NCBI GenBank assembly: GCA_016219425.1
Contig: JACRNB010000012.1
Location: forward strand, 124,001 to 188,000
DNA from: Betaproteobacteria bacterium
GTDB taxonomy: Bacteria; Pseudomonadota; Gammaproteobacteria; Burkholderiales; Thiobacillaceae
DNA: 64,000 bases
Direction of reading: 5' to 3'
In this document: positions 37,126 to 45,711 of the stretch, one piece after another
Position numbering within the stretch: position 1 is the stretch's first letter
How the letters are laid out: every line of letters begins with the position of its first letter
Notes under the pieces: model-generated
Told to the model about the DNA's origin: nothing
The model's database searches: none
Seen by the model: the letters and a program-made list of their open reading frames with translations, nothing else
Translations under genes and position numbers: made by a program

Positions 37126-37704
37126 ATGGGACACGCCCTGCTCAAACAGACCGACTACACCTACGCCGACTACCAGACCTGGCCGGATGACGTGCGCTAC
37201 GAACTGCTCGATGGCGAGGCGTACATGATGACCGGGCCGACGCGGATGCATCAGGAACTGGTCGGCGGGATCTTTCGGCAAGTCGCCGACGCCCTGGAAG
37301 GAACGCCCTGCCGTCCCTATGTCGCCCCCTTCGATGTGCGCCTGCCCAGGGCGAACGAGGCCGACGACCGCATCGACACCGTGGTGCAACCCGACATCAG
37401 CGTGATCTGCGACCGTTCCAAGCTCGACGACAAGGGCTGCCGCGGCGCGCCGGACTGGGTGATCGAGGTGCTCTCCCCCGCCACCTCCAGTCACGACCAC
37501 ATCCGCAAGCGCCGCATCTACGAGCGGCATGGCGTGCGCGAATACTGGCTGGTCCACCCCACCGACAAGGTGGCGCTGGTGTACCTGCTGGAAAACGGCG
37601 TCTACGGCAAGCCCGGGGCCTACGAACTCCTGGGCGTCCAGCCCTGCGTCATCCTGCCCGAGGTGACGATTGACTGGGACCGCATCCTCAACGACATCCC
37701 CTGA
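37126..37704 (+). CDS. Uma2-family (DUF820) putative endonuclease
   Basis: This 192-residue protein has a PD-(D/E)XK-like fold. [18 protein letters not shown] is the Uma2 start, QPDISVIC holds the first catalytic Asp, and [16 protein letters not shown] holds the Glu of the ExK-like site, followed by [19 protein letters not shown]. The family is abundant in cyanobacteria and found sporadically elsewhere; its biological role is unsettled (often labelled restriction endonuclease-like). GGAGATACCCCGT precedes the ATG. Possibly a transferred gene. It reads into nadC with a 10-nt gap. Confidence 0.9.
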   Translation: MGHALLKQTDYTYADYQTWPDDVRYELLDGEAYMMTGPTRMHQELVGGIFRQVADALEGTPCRPYVAPFDVRLPRANEADDRIDTVVQPDISVICDRSKLDDKGCRGAPDWVIEVLSPATSSHDHIRKRRIYERHGVREYWLVHPTDKVALVYLLENGVYGKPGAYELLGVQPCVILPEVTIDWDRILNDIP

Positions 37705-37714
37705 CCCGCCCGCC

Positions 37715-38563
37715 ATGACGCTTCCGGACAGCAACATCATCCAGGCCAACATCCTCGCCGCCCTGGCCGAGGATCTGGGCGGCGTGATGCCGCATGGCGA
37801 TCTCACCGCGCGGCTCATCCCGTGCGACTCCCACGCTCAGGCGCGCGTGATCACGCGCGAGGCCGCGGTGTTGAGCGGCACGGCCTGGTTCGATGCCTGC
37901 TTTGCTGCGCTGGACCCTCACGCGCGGGTGACCTGGCTGGTGCGGGACGGTGAGCGGGTGCAGGCCGGGCAAACCCTGTGCAAGGTTGGCGGTCATGCCC
38001 GCGCGTTGCTGACTGCGGAGCGGCCCGCGCTCAATTTCATGCAAACCCTGTCTGGCGTGGCGACCGAGACGCGGCGCTACGCGGACGCCATCGCCGGCAC
38101 GCGGGCGCGCATCTACGACACGCGCAAGACCCTGCCGGGTCTGCGTCAGGCGCTCAAATATGCGGTCATCTGCGGCGGCGGCGAGAACCAGCGCATCGGT
38201 CTGTATGACGGCATTCTGATCAAGGAAAACCACATCGCCGCCGCCGGCGGCATCGGGCCGGCGCTGGCGGCGGCGGCGGCTTTGGCGGAGCCTGGGGTAA
38301 CCGTCCAGATCGAGGTGGAAACCCTGGCGCAACTGGATGAGGCGCTCCAGTGCGGGGCAAAGCTGATCCTGCTCGACAACTTCGATCCGGAAGGCATGCG
38401 CGCAGCGGTGGCGCTGACCGCCGGACGCGCCCAACTGGAGGCCTCGGGCGGGGTGAATCTGGCCAACGTGCGCGCCATCGCCGAAACCGGGGTGGACCGC
38501 ATCTCGGTCGGCGCGTTGACCAAGAACGTGCGCGCCATCGACCTGTCGATGCGGTTTTTGTAG
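37715..38563 (+). CDS. nadC: Nicotinate-nucleotide pyrophosphorylase (quinolinate phosphoribosyltransferase)
   Basis: This 282-residue enzyme converts quinolinate and PRPP to nicotinate mononucleotide in de novo NAD synthesis. Motifs: [56 protein letters not shown] (PRPP and quinolinate contacts), GILIKENHI, and [14 protein letters not shown]. The end, [21 protein letters not shown], is typical. Length fits the family. ATG 37715 was chosen. Co-transcription with the Uma2 gene is possible. Confidence 0.97.
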   Translation: MTLPDSNIIQANILAALAEDLGGVMPHGDLTARLIPCDSHAQARVITREAAVLSGTAWFDACFAALDPHARVTWLVRDGERVQAGQTLCKVGGHARALLTAERPALNFMQTLSGVATETRRYADAIAGTRARIYDTRKTLPGLRQALKYAVICGGGENQRIGLYDGILIKENHIAAAGGIGPALAAAAALAEPGVTVQIEVETLAQLDEALQCGAKLILLDNFDPEGMRAAVALTAGRAQLEASGGVNLANVRAIAETGVDRISVGALTKNVRAIDLSMRFL

Positions 38564-38578
38564 CCGCTTCAGGGCAGG

Positions 38579-38605
38579 GATCGCCCGGCGTAGCCGGGCT
38601 CCTAC
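38579..38605. repeat. REP-like palindrome, copy 2 of 3
   Basis: GATCGCCCGGCGTAGCCGGG followed by CTCCTAC. It is the inverse of the element at 5707-5733. It supplies the stop codon of the small basic ORF on the minus strand (TAG, 38604-38602). Confidence 0.82.
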
Positions 38606-38754
38606 GACTTTTTCTCCGGTTCCTCGGGCTTGTCTTTCAGTCGTTCTTTCCAGCGCTTGTCCGGCACGACCTGGGGTTTGAAGCGGGGAGTGCGCACCGC
38701 CTTGGCCACCGGGTTGCGGGGGCGGCGGGGAGGGCCGGAGGCTCTCTTGTTCAC
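38602..38754 (-). CDS. Small basic protein, ArfA/NPVAKA-type (tentative)
   Basis: A 50-residue GTG-started frame overlaps the manC stop by GTGA and is preceded by AGAGG. It encodes a very basic peptide containing PRRPRNPVAKAVRTPRFKPQ then VVPDKRWKERLKDKPEEPEK. The pattern asparagine-x-V-A-K-A-x-R-T-P-x-F followed by V-x-x-D-K is reminiscent of ArfA-like ribosome-rescue peptides and of short uncharacterised proteobacterial proteins; this is inference only. The stop codon comes from a palindromic repeat, so the natural C-terminus may have been longer. Confidence 0.5.
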   Translation of the reverse strand: MNKRASGPPRRPRNPVAKAVRTPRFKPQVVPDKRWKERLKDKPEEPEKKS

Positions 38755-40166
38755 GACCTCTGGTACACGTCCTCGAAGCGCACGATGTCGTCCTCCCCGA
38801 GATAGCCGCCGGATTGCACTTCGATGATGTGCAGCGGCATGCGGCCTGGGTTCTCCAGGCGGTGCCTTGCGCCCAGGGGGATGTAGGTGGACTGGTTTTC
38901 GGACAGCACCATCTCCTGCTCGCCGCAGGTGACGCGGGCGGTGCCGGAGACCACGATCCAGTGTTCGGCGCGGTGGTGGTGCATTTGCAGGGATAGTTTC
39001 TCGCCCGGCTGCACCATGATGCGTTTCACCTGAAAGCGTTCGCCGGCGTCGATGCCCTCGTACCAGCCCCAGGGGCGATAGACCCGGGTATGGAATTCAT
39101 GCTCGGTGCGACCGCTGGCCTTGAGGTGTTCCACCACCTTTTTTACGTCCTGGGCGCGGCTGCGATCCGCCACCAGCACGGCGTCGGCAGTCTCCACCAC
39201 CAGCAGACCTTCCACGCCCAGGGCCGCCACCATGCGCGATTCGGCCCGCACCAGGGTGTCCTTCACCCCGTCCAGGTACACATCTCCGCGCACCACGTTG
39301 CCGGCGTTGTCCTTCTCGCCCACCTCCCACAGGGCGGACCAGGCGCCGATGTCATTCCAGCCGATATCCGCCGACGCGACGGCGGCGTGCTGCGTGCGCT
39401 CCATCACCGCGTAGTCGATGGAATCTGCGGGGCAGGACTGGAACGCCTCCTTGTCCAGACGCAGGAAGTCCAGGTCGCGGCTACCGCGGGCCAGGGCGAG
39501 TTCGCAGGCGGCCACCATGTCGGGCTGGAACTGGCGCAGTTCTGCCAGGAACTGCCGACACTGGAACAGGAACATGCCGCTGTTCCAGAGATAGTCGCCG
39601 CTGGCGAGAAATTGCTCGGCCAGTTCCTGCGCCGGTTTTTCCACGAAGCGGGCCACCCGGCGCGGGCCATCCAGGCCCAGGTCTTCGCCGCGCTGGATGT
39701 AGCCGTAGCCGGTTTCGGGCGCGTCGGGGACGATGCCGAAGGTGGTGAGCCAGCCCGCCTGTACGGCGCGCAGACCCTGCGCCACCACGGCATGGAAGGC
39801 GGCCACATCGCGAATCAGGTGGTCCGCCGGCAGCGCCAGCATCACCGCATCCGGGTCATGGGCCAGCAGGTGCAGGGCGGCCAAGGTGGCGGCGGGGGCG
39901 GTGTTGCGGCCCACGGGTTCGAGAAAGATGCCCAGGGGAGAGACCCCGATCTCGCGCAGTTGCTCGGCAATCAGGAAGCGGTGCTCGTTGTTGCACACCA
40001 CCAGGGGTTGCCCCATGTCCGGCAGTCCATTCAGGCGCAGCACGGTCTCCTGGACCATGGTGCGCTCCCCCGCCAGGGGCAGGAGTTGCTTCGGCAGCGC
40101 GGCGCGGGAGAGGGGCCAGAGGCGGGTTCCGGAGCCGCCGGAGAGGATGACGGGATAAAGGGTCAT
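38751..40166 (-). CDS. manC: Mannose-1-phosphate guanylyltransferase / mannose-6-phosphate isomerase
   Basis: This 471-residue bifunctional enzyme supplies GDP-mannose for polysaccharides. The pyrophosphorylase signature is PVILSGGSGTRLWPLSR at the N-terminus, with FVEKPAQELAEQFL in the nucleotide-sugar site. The C-terminal cupin isomerase domain has VKRIMVQPGEKLSLQMHHHR with the metal-binding His cluster. Length matches family members (about 470-480). No other capsule or O-antigen genes are visible. The small basic ORF downstream is translationally coupled by GTGA. Confidence 0.97.
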   Translation of the reverse strand: MTLYPVILSGGSGTRLWPLSRAALPKQLLPLAGERTMVQETVLRLNGLPDMGQPLVVCNNEHRFLIAEQLREIGVSPLGIFLEPVGRNTAPAATLAALHLLAHDPDAVMLALPADHLIRDVAAFHAVVAQGLRAVQAGWLTTFGIVPDAPETGYGYIQRGEDLGLDGPRRVARFVEKPAQELAEQFLASGDYLWNSGMFLFQCRQFLAELRQFQPDMVAACELALARGSRDLDFLRLDKEAFQSCPADSIDYAVMERTQHAAVASADIGWNDIGAWSALWEVGEKDNAGNVVRGDVYLDGVKDTLVRAESRMVAALGVEGLLVVETADAVLVADRSRAQDVKKVVEHLKASGRTEHEFHTRVYRPWGWYEGIDAGERFQVKRIMVQPGEKLSLQMHHHRAEHWIVVSGTARVTCGEQEMVLSENQSTYIPLGARHRLENPGRMPLHIIEVQSGGYLGEDDIVRFEDVYQRS

Positions 40167-40180
40167 GGGGATTCCTGTGT

Positions 40181-41035
40181 TTAGTCGAACACCACGGTCT
40201 TGTTGCCGTAGACCAGGATGCGGTGGTCGATGTGCCAGCGCACGGCGCGTGACAGCACCACTTTTTCCAGGTCAGCGCCCTTGCGTACCAGATCGTCCAG
40301 GTCATCCCGGTGGGAGATGCGGGTGACGTCCTGTTCGATGATGGGGCCGTCGTCCAGTGTTTCGGTGACGTAGTGGCTGGTGGCGCCGATCAGTTTAACG
40401 CCGCGCTCGAACGCCCGTTGGTAGGGCTTGGCGCCGTGGAAGGCCGGCAGAAAGGAGTGGTGGATGTTGATGATGCGGTTGGGCCAGCGGGCGATGAACT
40501 CCGGCGACAGCACCTGCATGTAGCGCGCCAGGACGATGAAGTCCACGTGATGCGCCGCCAGCAGGGCCTGCTGCTGCGCTTCCGCTTCGGCCTTGTTGTC
40601 CTTGGTGACGGGGATATGGTGAAACGGCGCTTTGTACGCCTCCGCCAGCCAGTGGGTGTCCGGGTGGTTGCTGAGGATGAGGGGGATGTCGCAATACAGT
40701 TCGCCCGCATGCCAGCGGTAGAGCAGGTCCGCCAGGCAGTGGTCCGCCTTCGAGGCGAAGATGGCCAGGCGCGGTTTGACGCTGGACAGGGCCAGACTCC
40801 AGGTCATGGCGAATTCGTCGGCGATGGGGGTGAAGGCCTCATCAAAGCGGTGCAGGCCCAGCTCGAAGCCTTCCAGATCCCACTCCACCCGCATCAGGAA
40901 CAGGCCGGCGGCGTTGTCCTGGTGCTGGTCGGCATGCAGGATGTTGGCGTTGTGGGAATAAAGGAAGTTGGCGATGGCCGCCACCAGACCCTTGCGGTCA
41001 GGGCAGGACACCAGCAGACGGGCGGTATGGCGCAT
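40181..41035 (-). CDS. purU: Formyltetrahydrofolate deformylase
   Basis: This 284-residue enzyme hydrolyses 10-formyl-THF to formate and THF, balancing one-carbon pools. The N-terminal ACT domain starts ARLLVSCPDRKGLVAAIANFL. The formyl-transferase-fold catalytic domain shows NIHHSFLPAFHGAKPYQRAF with the catalytic His, and DDGPIIEQDVTRISHRD with the Asp. Length agrees with E. coli PurU (280). ATG 41035 was used; longer frames upstream are antisense to the HD-GYP gene. It sits 14 nt upstream of manC on the same strand. Confidence 0.97.
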   Translation of the reverse strand: MRHTARLLVSCPDRKGLVAAIANFLYSHNANILHADQHQDNAAGLFLMRVEWDLEGFELGLHRFDEAFTPIADEFAMTWSLALSSVKPRLAIFASKADHCLADLLYRWHAGELYCDIPLILSNHPDTHWLAEAYKAPFHHIPVTKDNKAEAEAQQQALLAAHHVDFIVLARYMQVLSPEFIARWPNRIINIHHSFLPAFHGAKPYQRAFERGVKLIGATSHYVTETLDDGPIIEQDVTRISHRDDLDDLVRKGADLEKVVLSRAVRWHIDHRILVYGNKTVVFD

Positions 41036-41185
41036 GGGGCGTGCGGAATTGCGAGGGGGCTGCAAGGTATCAGAAAACCACCGTTGACGAGCCCGCCCCG
41101 CGCCGGTCATGCCTTGCAGGCGGCGGCGTTCAAGTTGCCTGGCGTCCTGGCCGATATGCGGCGGAGACAGTCGCTGAGCGAACCC

Positions 41186-42340
41186 ATGAACCAGGCAGTC
41201 TTTCAGTCTCCCCATGTTGAGCGCTTCACCCCTGCCGCGTCCGGCGCGAACCCCGACGCCACCCTGTTGATCGTGGATGACATGCCGGAAAACCTGCTGG
41301 TCCTGGGGGGGTTGCTGCGCGCCGCCGGCTACCGGGTCAAAGCGGCCCGTTCCGGCGAGGCGGCCCTGCGCTACGCAGCCCAGACGCCGCACCCCGACCT
41401 GATCCTGCTGGATGTGATGATGCCGGACATGGATGGCTATGCCGTGCTCGACCATCTTCGGGCGGAGCGCGCAACCTGTGACATCCCGGTGATCTTCGTG
41501 ACCGCTCTGGATGGCGCGCAGGATGAGGAGCGCTGTCTGGCGGCGGGCGGTGCGGACTACATCGCCAAGCCGATCAAGCCGGCGGTGGTGCTGGCGCGGG
41601 TGCAGACCCAGCTTCAGGCCAAGCTGGTGCGGGATCTGTTGCGGGACAAGAACGACTTTCTGGAGGCCGAGGTCGCTCGCCGCATGAAGGAAAACCTGCT
41701 GATCCAGGACGTGAGCATCCATGCCCTGGCTCATCTGGCGGAGACCCGTGACCCGGAGACGGGCAACCACATCCGCCGCACCCAGGCCTATGTCTATCAA
41801 CTGGCCGACGAGATGCGCCTGAACCCGCGCCACGCCAGCGTTTTGAGCGAGCATTTCGTGCAACTGCTGACCAAGTCGGCGCCGTTGCACGACATCGGCA
41901 AGGTGGGGATTCCCGATGCCATCCTGCAAAAGCCCGGCAGGCTTACGCCGGATGAGTTCGCCGTCATGAAGACGCACGCCCGTCTGGGGGCGGAGGCCAT
42001 CGAGCATGCCGAACAAGAGAGCGAGTCGATGGTGGAGTTCCTCGTCCTGGCCAAGGAGATCGCCCACTGGCACCACGAGCGCTGGGATGGCAGCGGGTAT
42101 CCCGACGGTCTGGCGGGCGCGGCCATCCCCCTCTCGGCGCGCCTCATGGCGGTGGCGGACGTGTTCGACGCCCTCACCTCGCCGCGCATCTACAAGTCCC
42201 CCATGCCCTTCGAACAGGCGGTGGAACTGATCGAACAGGGGGCCGGCGGCCAGTTCGACCCGGAGGTGGTGGCCGCTTTCCACGCCCGCCTGGGGGCTTT
42301 CCGCACCATTCTGGAACGTCACGCGGAGCGGGGCGGGTAG
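41186..42340 (+). CDS. Response regulator with HD-GYP domain (c-di-GMP phosphodiesterase)
   Basis: This protein has about 384 residues. The receiver domain has [19 protein letters not shown], the phospho-acceptor in [17 protein letters not shown] and the lysine in [10 protein letters not shown] helical linker follows. The HD-GYP domain contains [19 protein letters not shown] and [21 protein letters not shown] proteins hydrolyse c-di-GMP to pGpG or GMP. The gene lies 23 nt upstream of a hybrid histidine kinase on the same strand, so the kinase probably phosphorylates this regulator. Start is uncertain between 41186 and 41156; neither has a strong ribosome-binding site. Confidence 0.93.
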   Translation: MNQAVFQSPHVERFTPAASGANPDATLLIVDDMPENLLVLGGLLRAAGYRVKAARSGEAALRYAAQTPHPDLILLDVMMPDMDGYAVLDHLRAERATCDIPVIFVTALDGAQDEERCLAAGGADYIAKPIKPAVVLARVQTQLQAKLVRDLLRDKNDFLEAEVARRMKENLLIQDVSIHALAHLAETRDPETGNHIRRTQAYVYQLADEMRLNPRHASVLSEHFVQLLTKSAPLHDIGKVGIPDAILQKPGRLTPDEFAVMKTHARLGAEAIEHAEQESESMVEFLVLAKEIAHWHHERWDGSGYPDGLAGAAIPLSARLMAVADVFDALTSPRIYKSPMPFEQAVELIEQGAGGQFDPEVVAAFHARLGAFRTILERHAERGG

Positions 42341-42363
42341 GTCCGCTCCACGCCATACCCGCC

Positions 42364-45300
42364 ATGCCTCCCATTCCGCCCGTCGCCAACCCCTTTGCGT
42401 CCTATATGGACGTGATCTTCCTGGTCTACGGGCTGTCTTTCCTGCTCCTTGGACTCGCCATCCTGATCCGCAACCGCTACTCCAGCCGCCTGGACCTTGG
42501 GCAATTTCTCTGGCTGCTGGCGGGCTTTGGCCTGGTGCACGGCCTGCTGGAATGGATGGACCTGTGGGTGATCGTGCGGGGCGGCAACCCGGACCTGGAC
42601 CGGGTGCGCCCGTTCATCCTGCTGGCGTCCTTCCTGTTCCTGTTCGAATTCGGTCGCCGTCTCGTCCAGGCCGCTTACGCCACCTCCGCCTCGTCTGCGG
42701 CATCGAGACGGTGGCTGGGAGGCTGGCTGTACCTGCCCATGCTCGCAGGCATCGGCCTGGGCGCGCTCTGGTCGGAGCAGCCCTTGCCGGCCCTGGCCTT
42801 GTGGTCCCGCTATCTGGCGGGCCTGCCCGGCGCCCTGCTGGCCGGGGCGGGCATCCATCTCTATTGCCAGCGCCGACTCATCCCCAGCCTGCCGCGGGAG
42901 GACATGCGCTCCATCCAGCGCGCCTGCTACGCCGCCGCCTGCGCCTTTGTGCTCTACGGCCTGTTTGGAGGCCTGATCGTGCCGCGGGCGGAGGTGTTTC
43001 CGGCCTCCTTCCTCAACCAGGAGGCCTTTCTGGAAGTGGCGCATGCCCCGGTGCAGTTGTTCCGGGCCGCCTGCGCCATGCTGATGGCGGTTTCCGTCGC
43101 CGCGATGTTGCGGGTATTTCATGTCGAAGGGGTCCGCTCCCTGCGGGACGCCCTGGATTCGGCCCAGGAGGCCTTCTCCAGCCTGAGCGCCCTGAGCGAC
43201 CGCCATGAGCAGATCCTGAGTTCCGCCGCGGAAGGCATCTTTGGCGTGGACCCGGAGGGCAACACCATCTTCGTCAACGACGCCGCCCTGGGCATGCTGG
43301 GCTACCGGCGCGACCAACTCCTCGGCCACAACATCCATGAACTGACCCACCACACGCGGCCCGATGGCAGCCCCTTCCCCGCGCACAACTGCGCCACCCA
43401 CATGGTGATGCGCGACCAGGTGCCGCGCCATGCCAGCAGCGACGTGTTCTGGCGTCGGGACGGATCAAGCTTTCCCGTGGAGTTCCACTCCGCCCCCATG
43501 CTGAGTCAGGGCAAGCTGGCGGGGGCCGTGGTCACGTTTCAGGACATCAGCCAGCGCAAGGCCGCCGAAGAGGAACTGGACCGCCATCGCAACCACCTGG
43601 AAGAACTGGTGCTGGCGCGCACCGTTGAACTGGAACTGGCCAAGGCCCAGGCGGAGATGGCCAACCTGGCCAAGAGCACCTTCCTGGCCAACATGAGCCA
43701 TGAGATTCGCACCCCCATGAACGCGATCATCGGCCTTACCCACCTGCTCCAGCACGGCAAGGCCGCCCCGGAACAGAAGGAGCGCCTGGGCAAGATCAAC
43801 GAGGCGGCGCAGCACCTGCTGCACCTGCTCAACGACATCCTCGATATTTCCAAGATCGAGGCCGGCAAACTGGTGCTGGAACAGACGGCGTTCGATTGCC
43901 ACGACCTGATGCAGCGCACCTGCGACCTGGTGGCGGAAAAGGCTCGCATCAAGGGCATTGCCCTGAACCTGGAAACCGACGCGCTGCCGCGCGGACTGCG
44001 GGGAGACGCCACCCGTCTGCAACAGGCGCTGCTCAACTATCTGGGCAATGCGGTGAAGTTCACCGAACAGGGGCGCGTGACCCTGCGGGGGCGGGTGATC
44101 GAGGAAGGGGAGGGCGGTCTGCTGCTGCGTTTCGAGGTGGCGGATACCGGCGTGGGCATCCCGGCGGACAAGCACAAGGCCATCTTCGACGCCTTCGAGC
44201 AGGCCGATAGTTCCACCACGCGCCGCTACGGCGGCACCGGCCTGGGGCTGGCCATCACGCGCAATCTGGCGCGCATGATGGGCGGGGAGGCGGGGGTGGA
44301 GAGCGCGCCGGGCCAGGGCAGCGTGTTCTGGCTTACCGCCCGCCTGGACCGGGTGGATGAGCGGGACGCCCTGCCCGAACCCGCGCATGCGGCGGCGTCG
44401 AAACGGCTGCGCACCCCCCTGCGCAAGGGCGTGCGGGTGCTGGTGGTGGAAGACAACCCGATCAATCAGGAAGTGGCGCGGGATCTGCTGCTCCAGGCCG
44501 ATTTCATCGTCACCACCGCCAACGACGGGGCCGAGGCGGTGGAACGGGCGCGGGAATCCTGCTTTGACCTGATCTTGATGGATATGCAGATGCCGGTGAT
44601 GGACGGCCTGGAGGCCACCCGCGCCATCCGCCGCATCCCCGCCTGCTCCGCCACGCCGATCCTGGCCATGACTGCCAATGCCTTTGAGGAAGACCGGGCC
44701 GCCTGCCTCCAGGCGGGCATGAACGATCATGTGGCCAAGCCCGTAAACCCGGACGCCCTGTTTGACGCCATCCGCCGCTGGGCGCCGGATGTCTGCATCG
44801 ACGGCGTCGAGGCTGCGCGCGCGCTCCCGGTGTTGTGCGAATCGTTGCAGGCGCTGCCGGGGGTGGATCTGGACCTGGGTCTGCGCGCGTTCCGCGGCGA
44901 TCCCGAGCCCTATGTGCGCATGCTGCGCCTGTTCGCCCACGCCCACGCGGACGATGTCCAGGTTCTGCGCGGGCTTCTGGCCGGGCAGGATCGCACTGCG
45001 GCGCGGCAGGCCGTCCACGGCCTCAAGGGCGTAAGCGCCACCCTGGGGCTGGCGGCGGTGCAGACCCTGGCCGCCGATATCGAACGGCATCTGCGCGACG
45101 CCCCGCCGGAATGCGATCTCTCCAGCCTGGACGCATCCGTCCTGCGCCTGGACGCAAGCCTGGCGGCTGTCGTGGCCGCCATCCGCCGCTTGCCCGATGT
45201 CCCGTGTACGCACCGGGGGCGGGGCGACTTTGCCGACGAGTTGGCGCTCCTGGTTCCACAACTTATCCCGCTGCTGAAGTCCGGGGATATGGAGGTCAAT

Positions 45301-45441
45301 AACCTGGTGCAGGCGCATCAGGCGGGCTTTCAGTCTCTGGGCGGGGAGGGGGAGCGGTTTTTGCGCCAGGCGTCGGAATTCGACTTCGATAGCGCCCTCG
45401 TCACTCTGCAAAGGCTCGCGCACGAGGGCGGCGCCGCGTAA
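42364..45441 (+). CDS. Membrane hybrid histidine kinase (PAS, HisKA, HATPase, REC, HPt)
   Basis: This 1025-residue protein begins with a membrane domain of about 260 residues and seven or so hydrophobic segments. A PAS domain follows ([20 protein letters not shown]), ending [18 protein letters not shown]. HisKA has [19 protein letters not shown] with phospho-His446. HATPase shows ADTGVGIP and [19 protein letters not shown]. The receiver has [19 protein letters not shown] and phospho-Asp740 in [17 protein letters not shown]-terminal HPt domain has His885 in [16 protein letters not shown]. It is a full phosphorelay in one chain, likely feeding the adjacent HD-GYP regulator. Confidence 0.95.
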   Translation: MPPIPPVANPFASYMDVIFLVYGLSFLLLGLAILIRNRYSSRLDLGQFLWLLAGFGLVHGLLEWMDLWVIVRGGNPDLDRVRPFILLASFLFLFEFGRRLVQAAYATSASSAASRRWLGGWLYLPMLAGIGLGALWSEQPLPALALWSRYLAGLPGALLAGAGIHLYCQRRLIPSLPREDMRSIQRACYAAACAFVLYGLFGGLIVPRAEVFPASFLNQEAFLEVAHAPVQLFRAACAMLMAVSVAAMLRVFHVEGVRSLRDALDSAQEAFSSLSALSDRHEQILSSAAEGIFGVDPEGNTIFVNDAALGMLGYRRDQLLGHNIHELTHHTRPDGSPFPAHNCATHMVMRDQVPRHASSDVFWRRDGSSFPVEFHSAPMLSQGKLAGAVVTFQDISQRKAAEEELDRHRNHLEELVLARTVELELAKAQAEMANLAKSTFLANMSHEIRTPMNAIIGLTHLLQHGKAAPEQKERLGKINEAAQHLLHLLNDILDISKIEAGKLVLEQTAFDCHDLMQRTCDLVAEKARIKGIALNLETDALPRGLRGDATRLQQALLNYLGNAVKFTEQGRVTLRGRVIEEGEGGLLLRFEVADTGVGIPADKHKAIFDAFEQADSSTTRRYGGTGLGLAITRNLARMMGGEAGVESAPGQGSVFWLTARLDRVDERDALPEPAHAAASKRLRTPLRKGVRVLVVEDNPINQEVARDLLLQADFIVTTANDGAEAVERARESCFDLILMDMQMPVMDGLEATRAIRRIPACSATPILAMTANAFEEDRAACLQAGMNDHVAKPVNPDALFDAIRRWAPDVCIDGVEAARALPVLCESLQALPGVDLDLGLRAFRGDPEPYVRMLRLFAHAHADDVQVLRGLLAGQDRTAARQAVHGLKGVSATLGLAAVQTLAADIERHLRDAPPECDLSSLDASVLRLDASLAAVVAAIRRLPDVPCTHRGRGDFADELALLVPQLIPLLKSGDMEVNNLVQAHQAGFQSLGGEGERFLRQASEFDFDSALVTLQRLAHEGGAA

Positions 45442-45574
45442 CTGTTGCACTGCGGCAAGGCCTGTGGATTCTGTGGATAACTCCCGAATCCGCCCCCGTT
45501 CCCCCTGTTCGCAAGGCCCGGATTTTTCCGTTGTTGTGCACAACCCTGTGGACAGCCTGTGCATAAAAAAGCGG

Positions 45575-45602
45575 TTGACGACCCGGTCTCCAACACTAGA
45601 AT
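45575..45602 (+). promoter_or_regulatory. Sigma-70 type promoter of nrdAB
   Basis: TTGACG (-35), 16 bp, TAGAAT (-10). The -10 overlaps the first NrdR box. It lies 110 nt upstream of the nrdA start. Confidence 0.75.
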
Positions 45603-45640
45603 TAGTGCCAGCCATGCCATGAAGACACTAGATTTAGTGT
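45593..45640 (+). promoter_or_regulatory. Tandem NrdR boxes
   Basis: Two near-identical 16-bp palindromes, ACACTAGAATTAGTGC (45593-45608) and ACACTAGATTTAGTGT (45625-45640), start 32 bp apart, i.e. three helical turns. They match the paired NrdR boxes that repress ribonucleotide reductase genes when dATP is high. Confidence 0.92.
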
Positions 45641-45711
45641 TTTCTAATAAACCACGCAACGCCGGGCGCTTCCGCCGCATTTACCCGCCACGGCTCAATA
45701 GGAGACTACCG

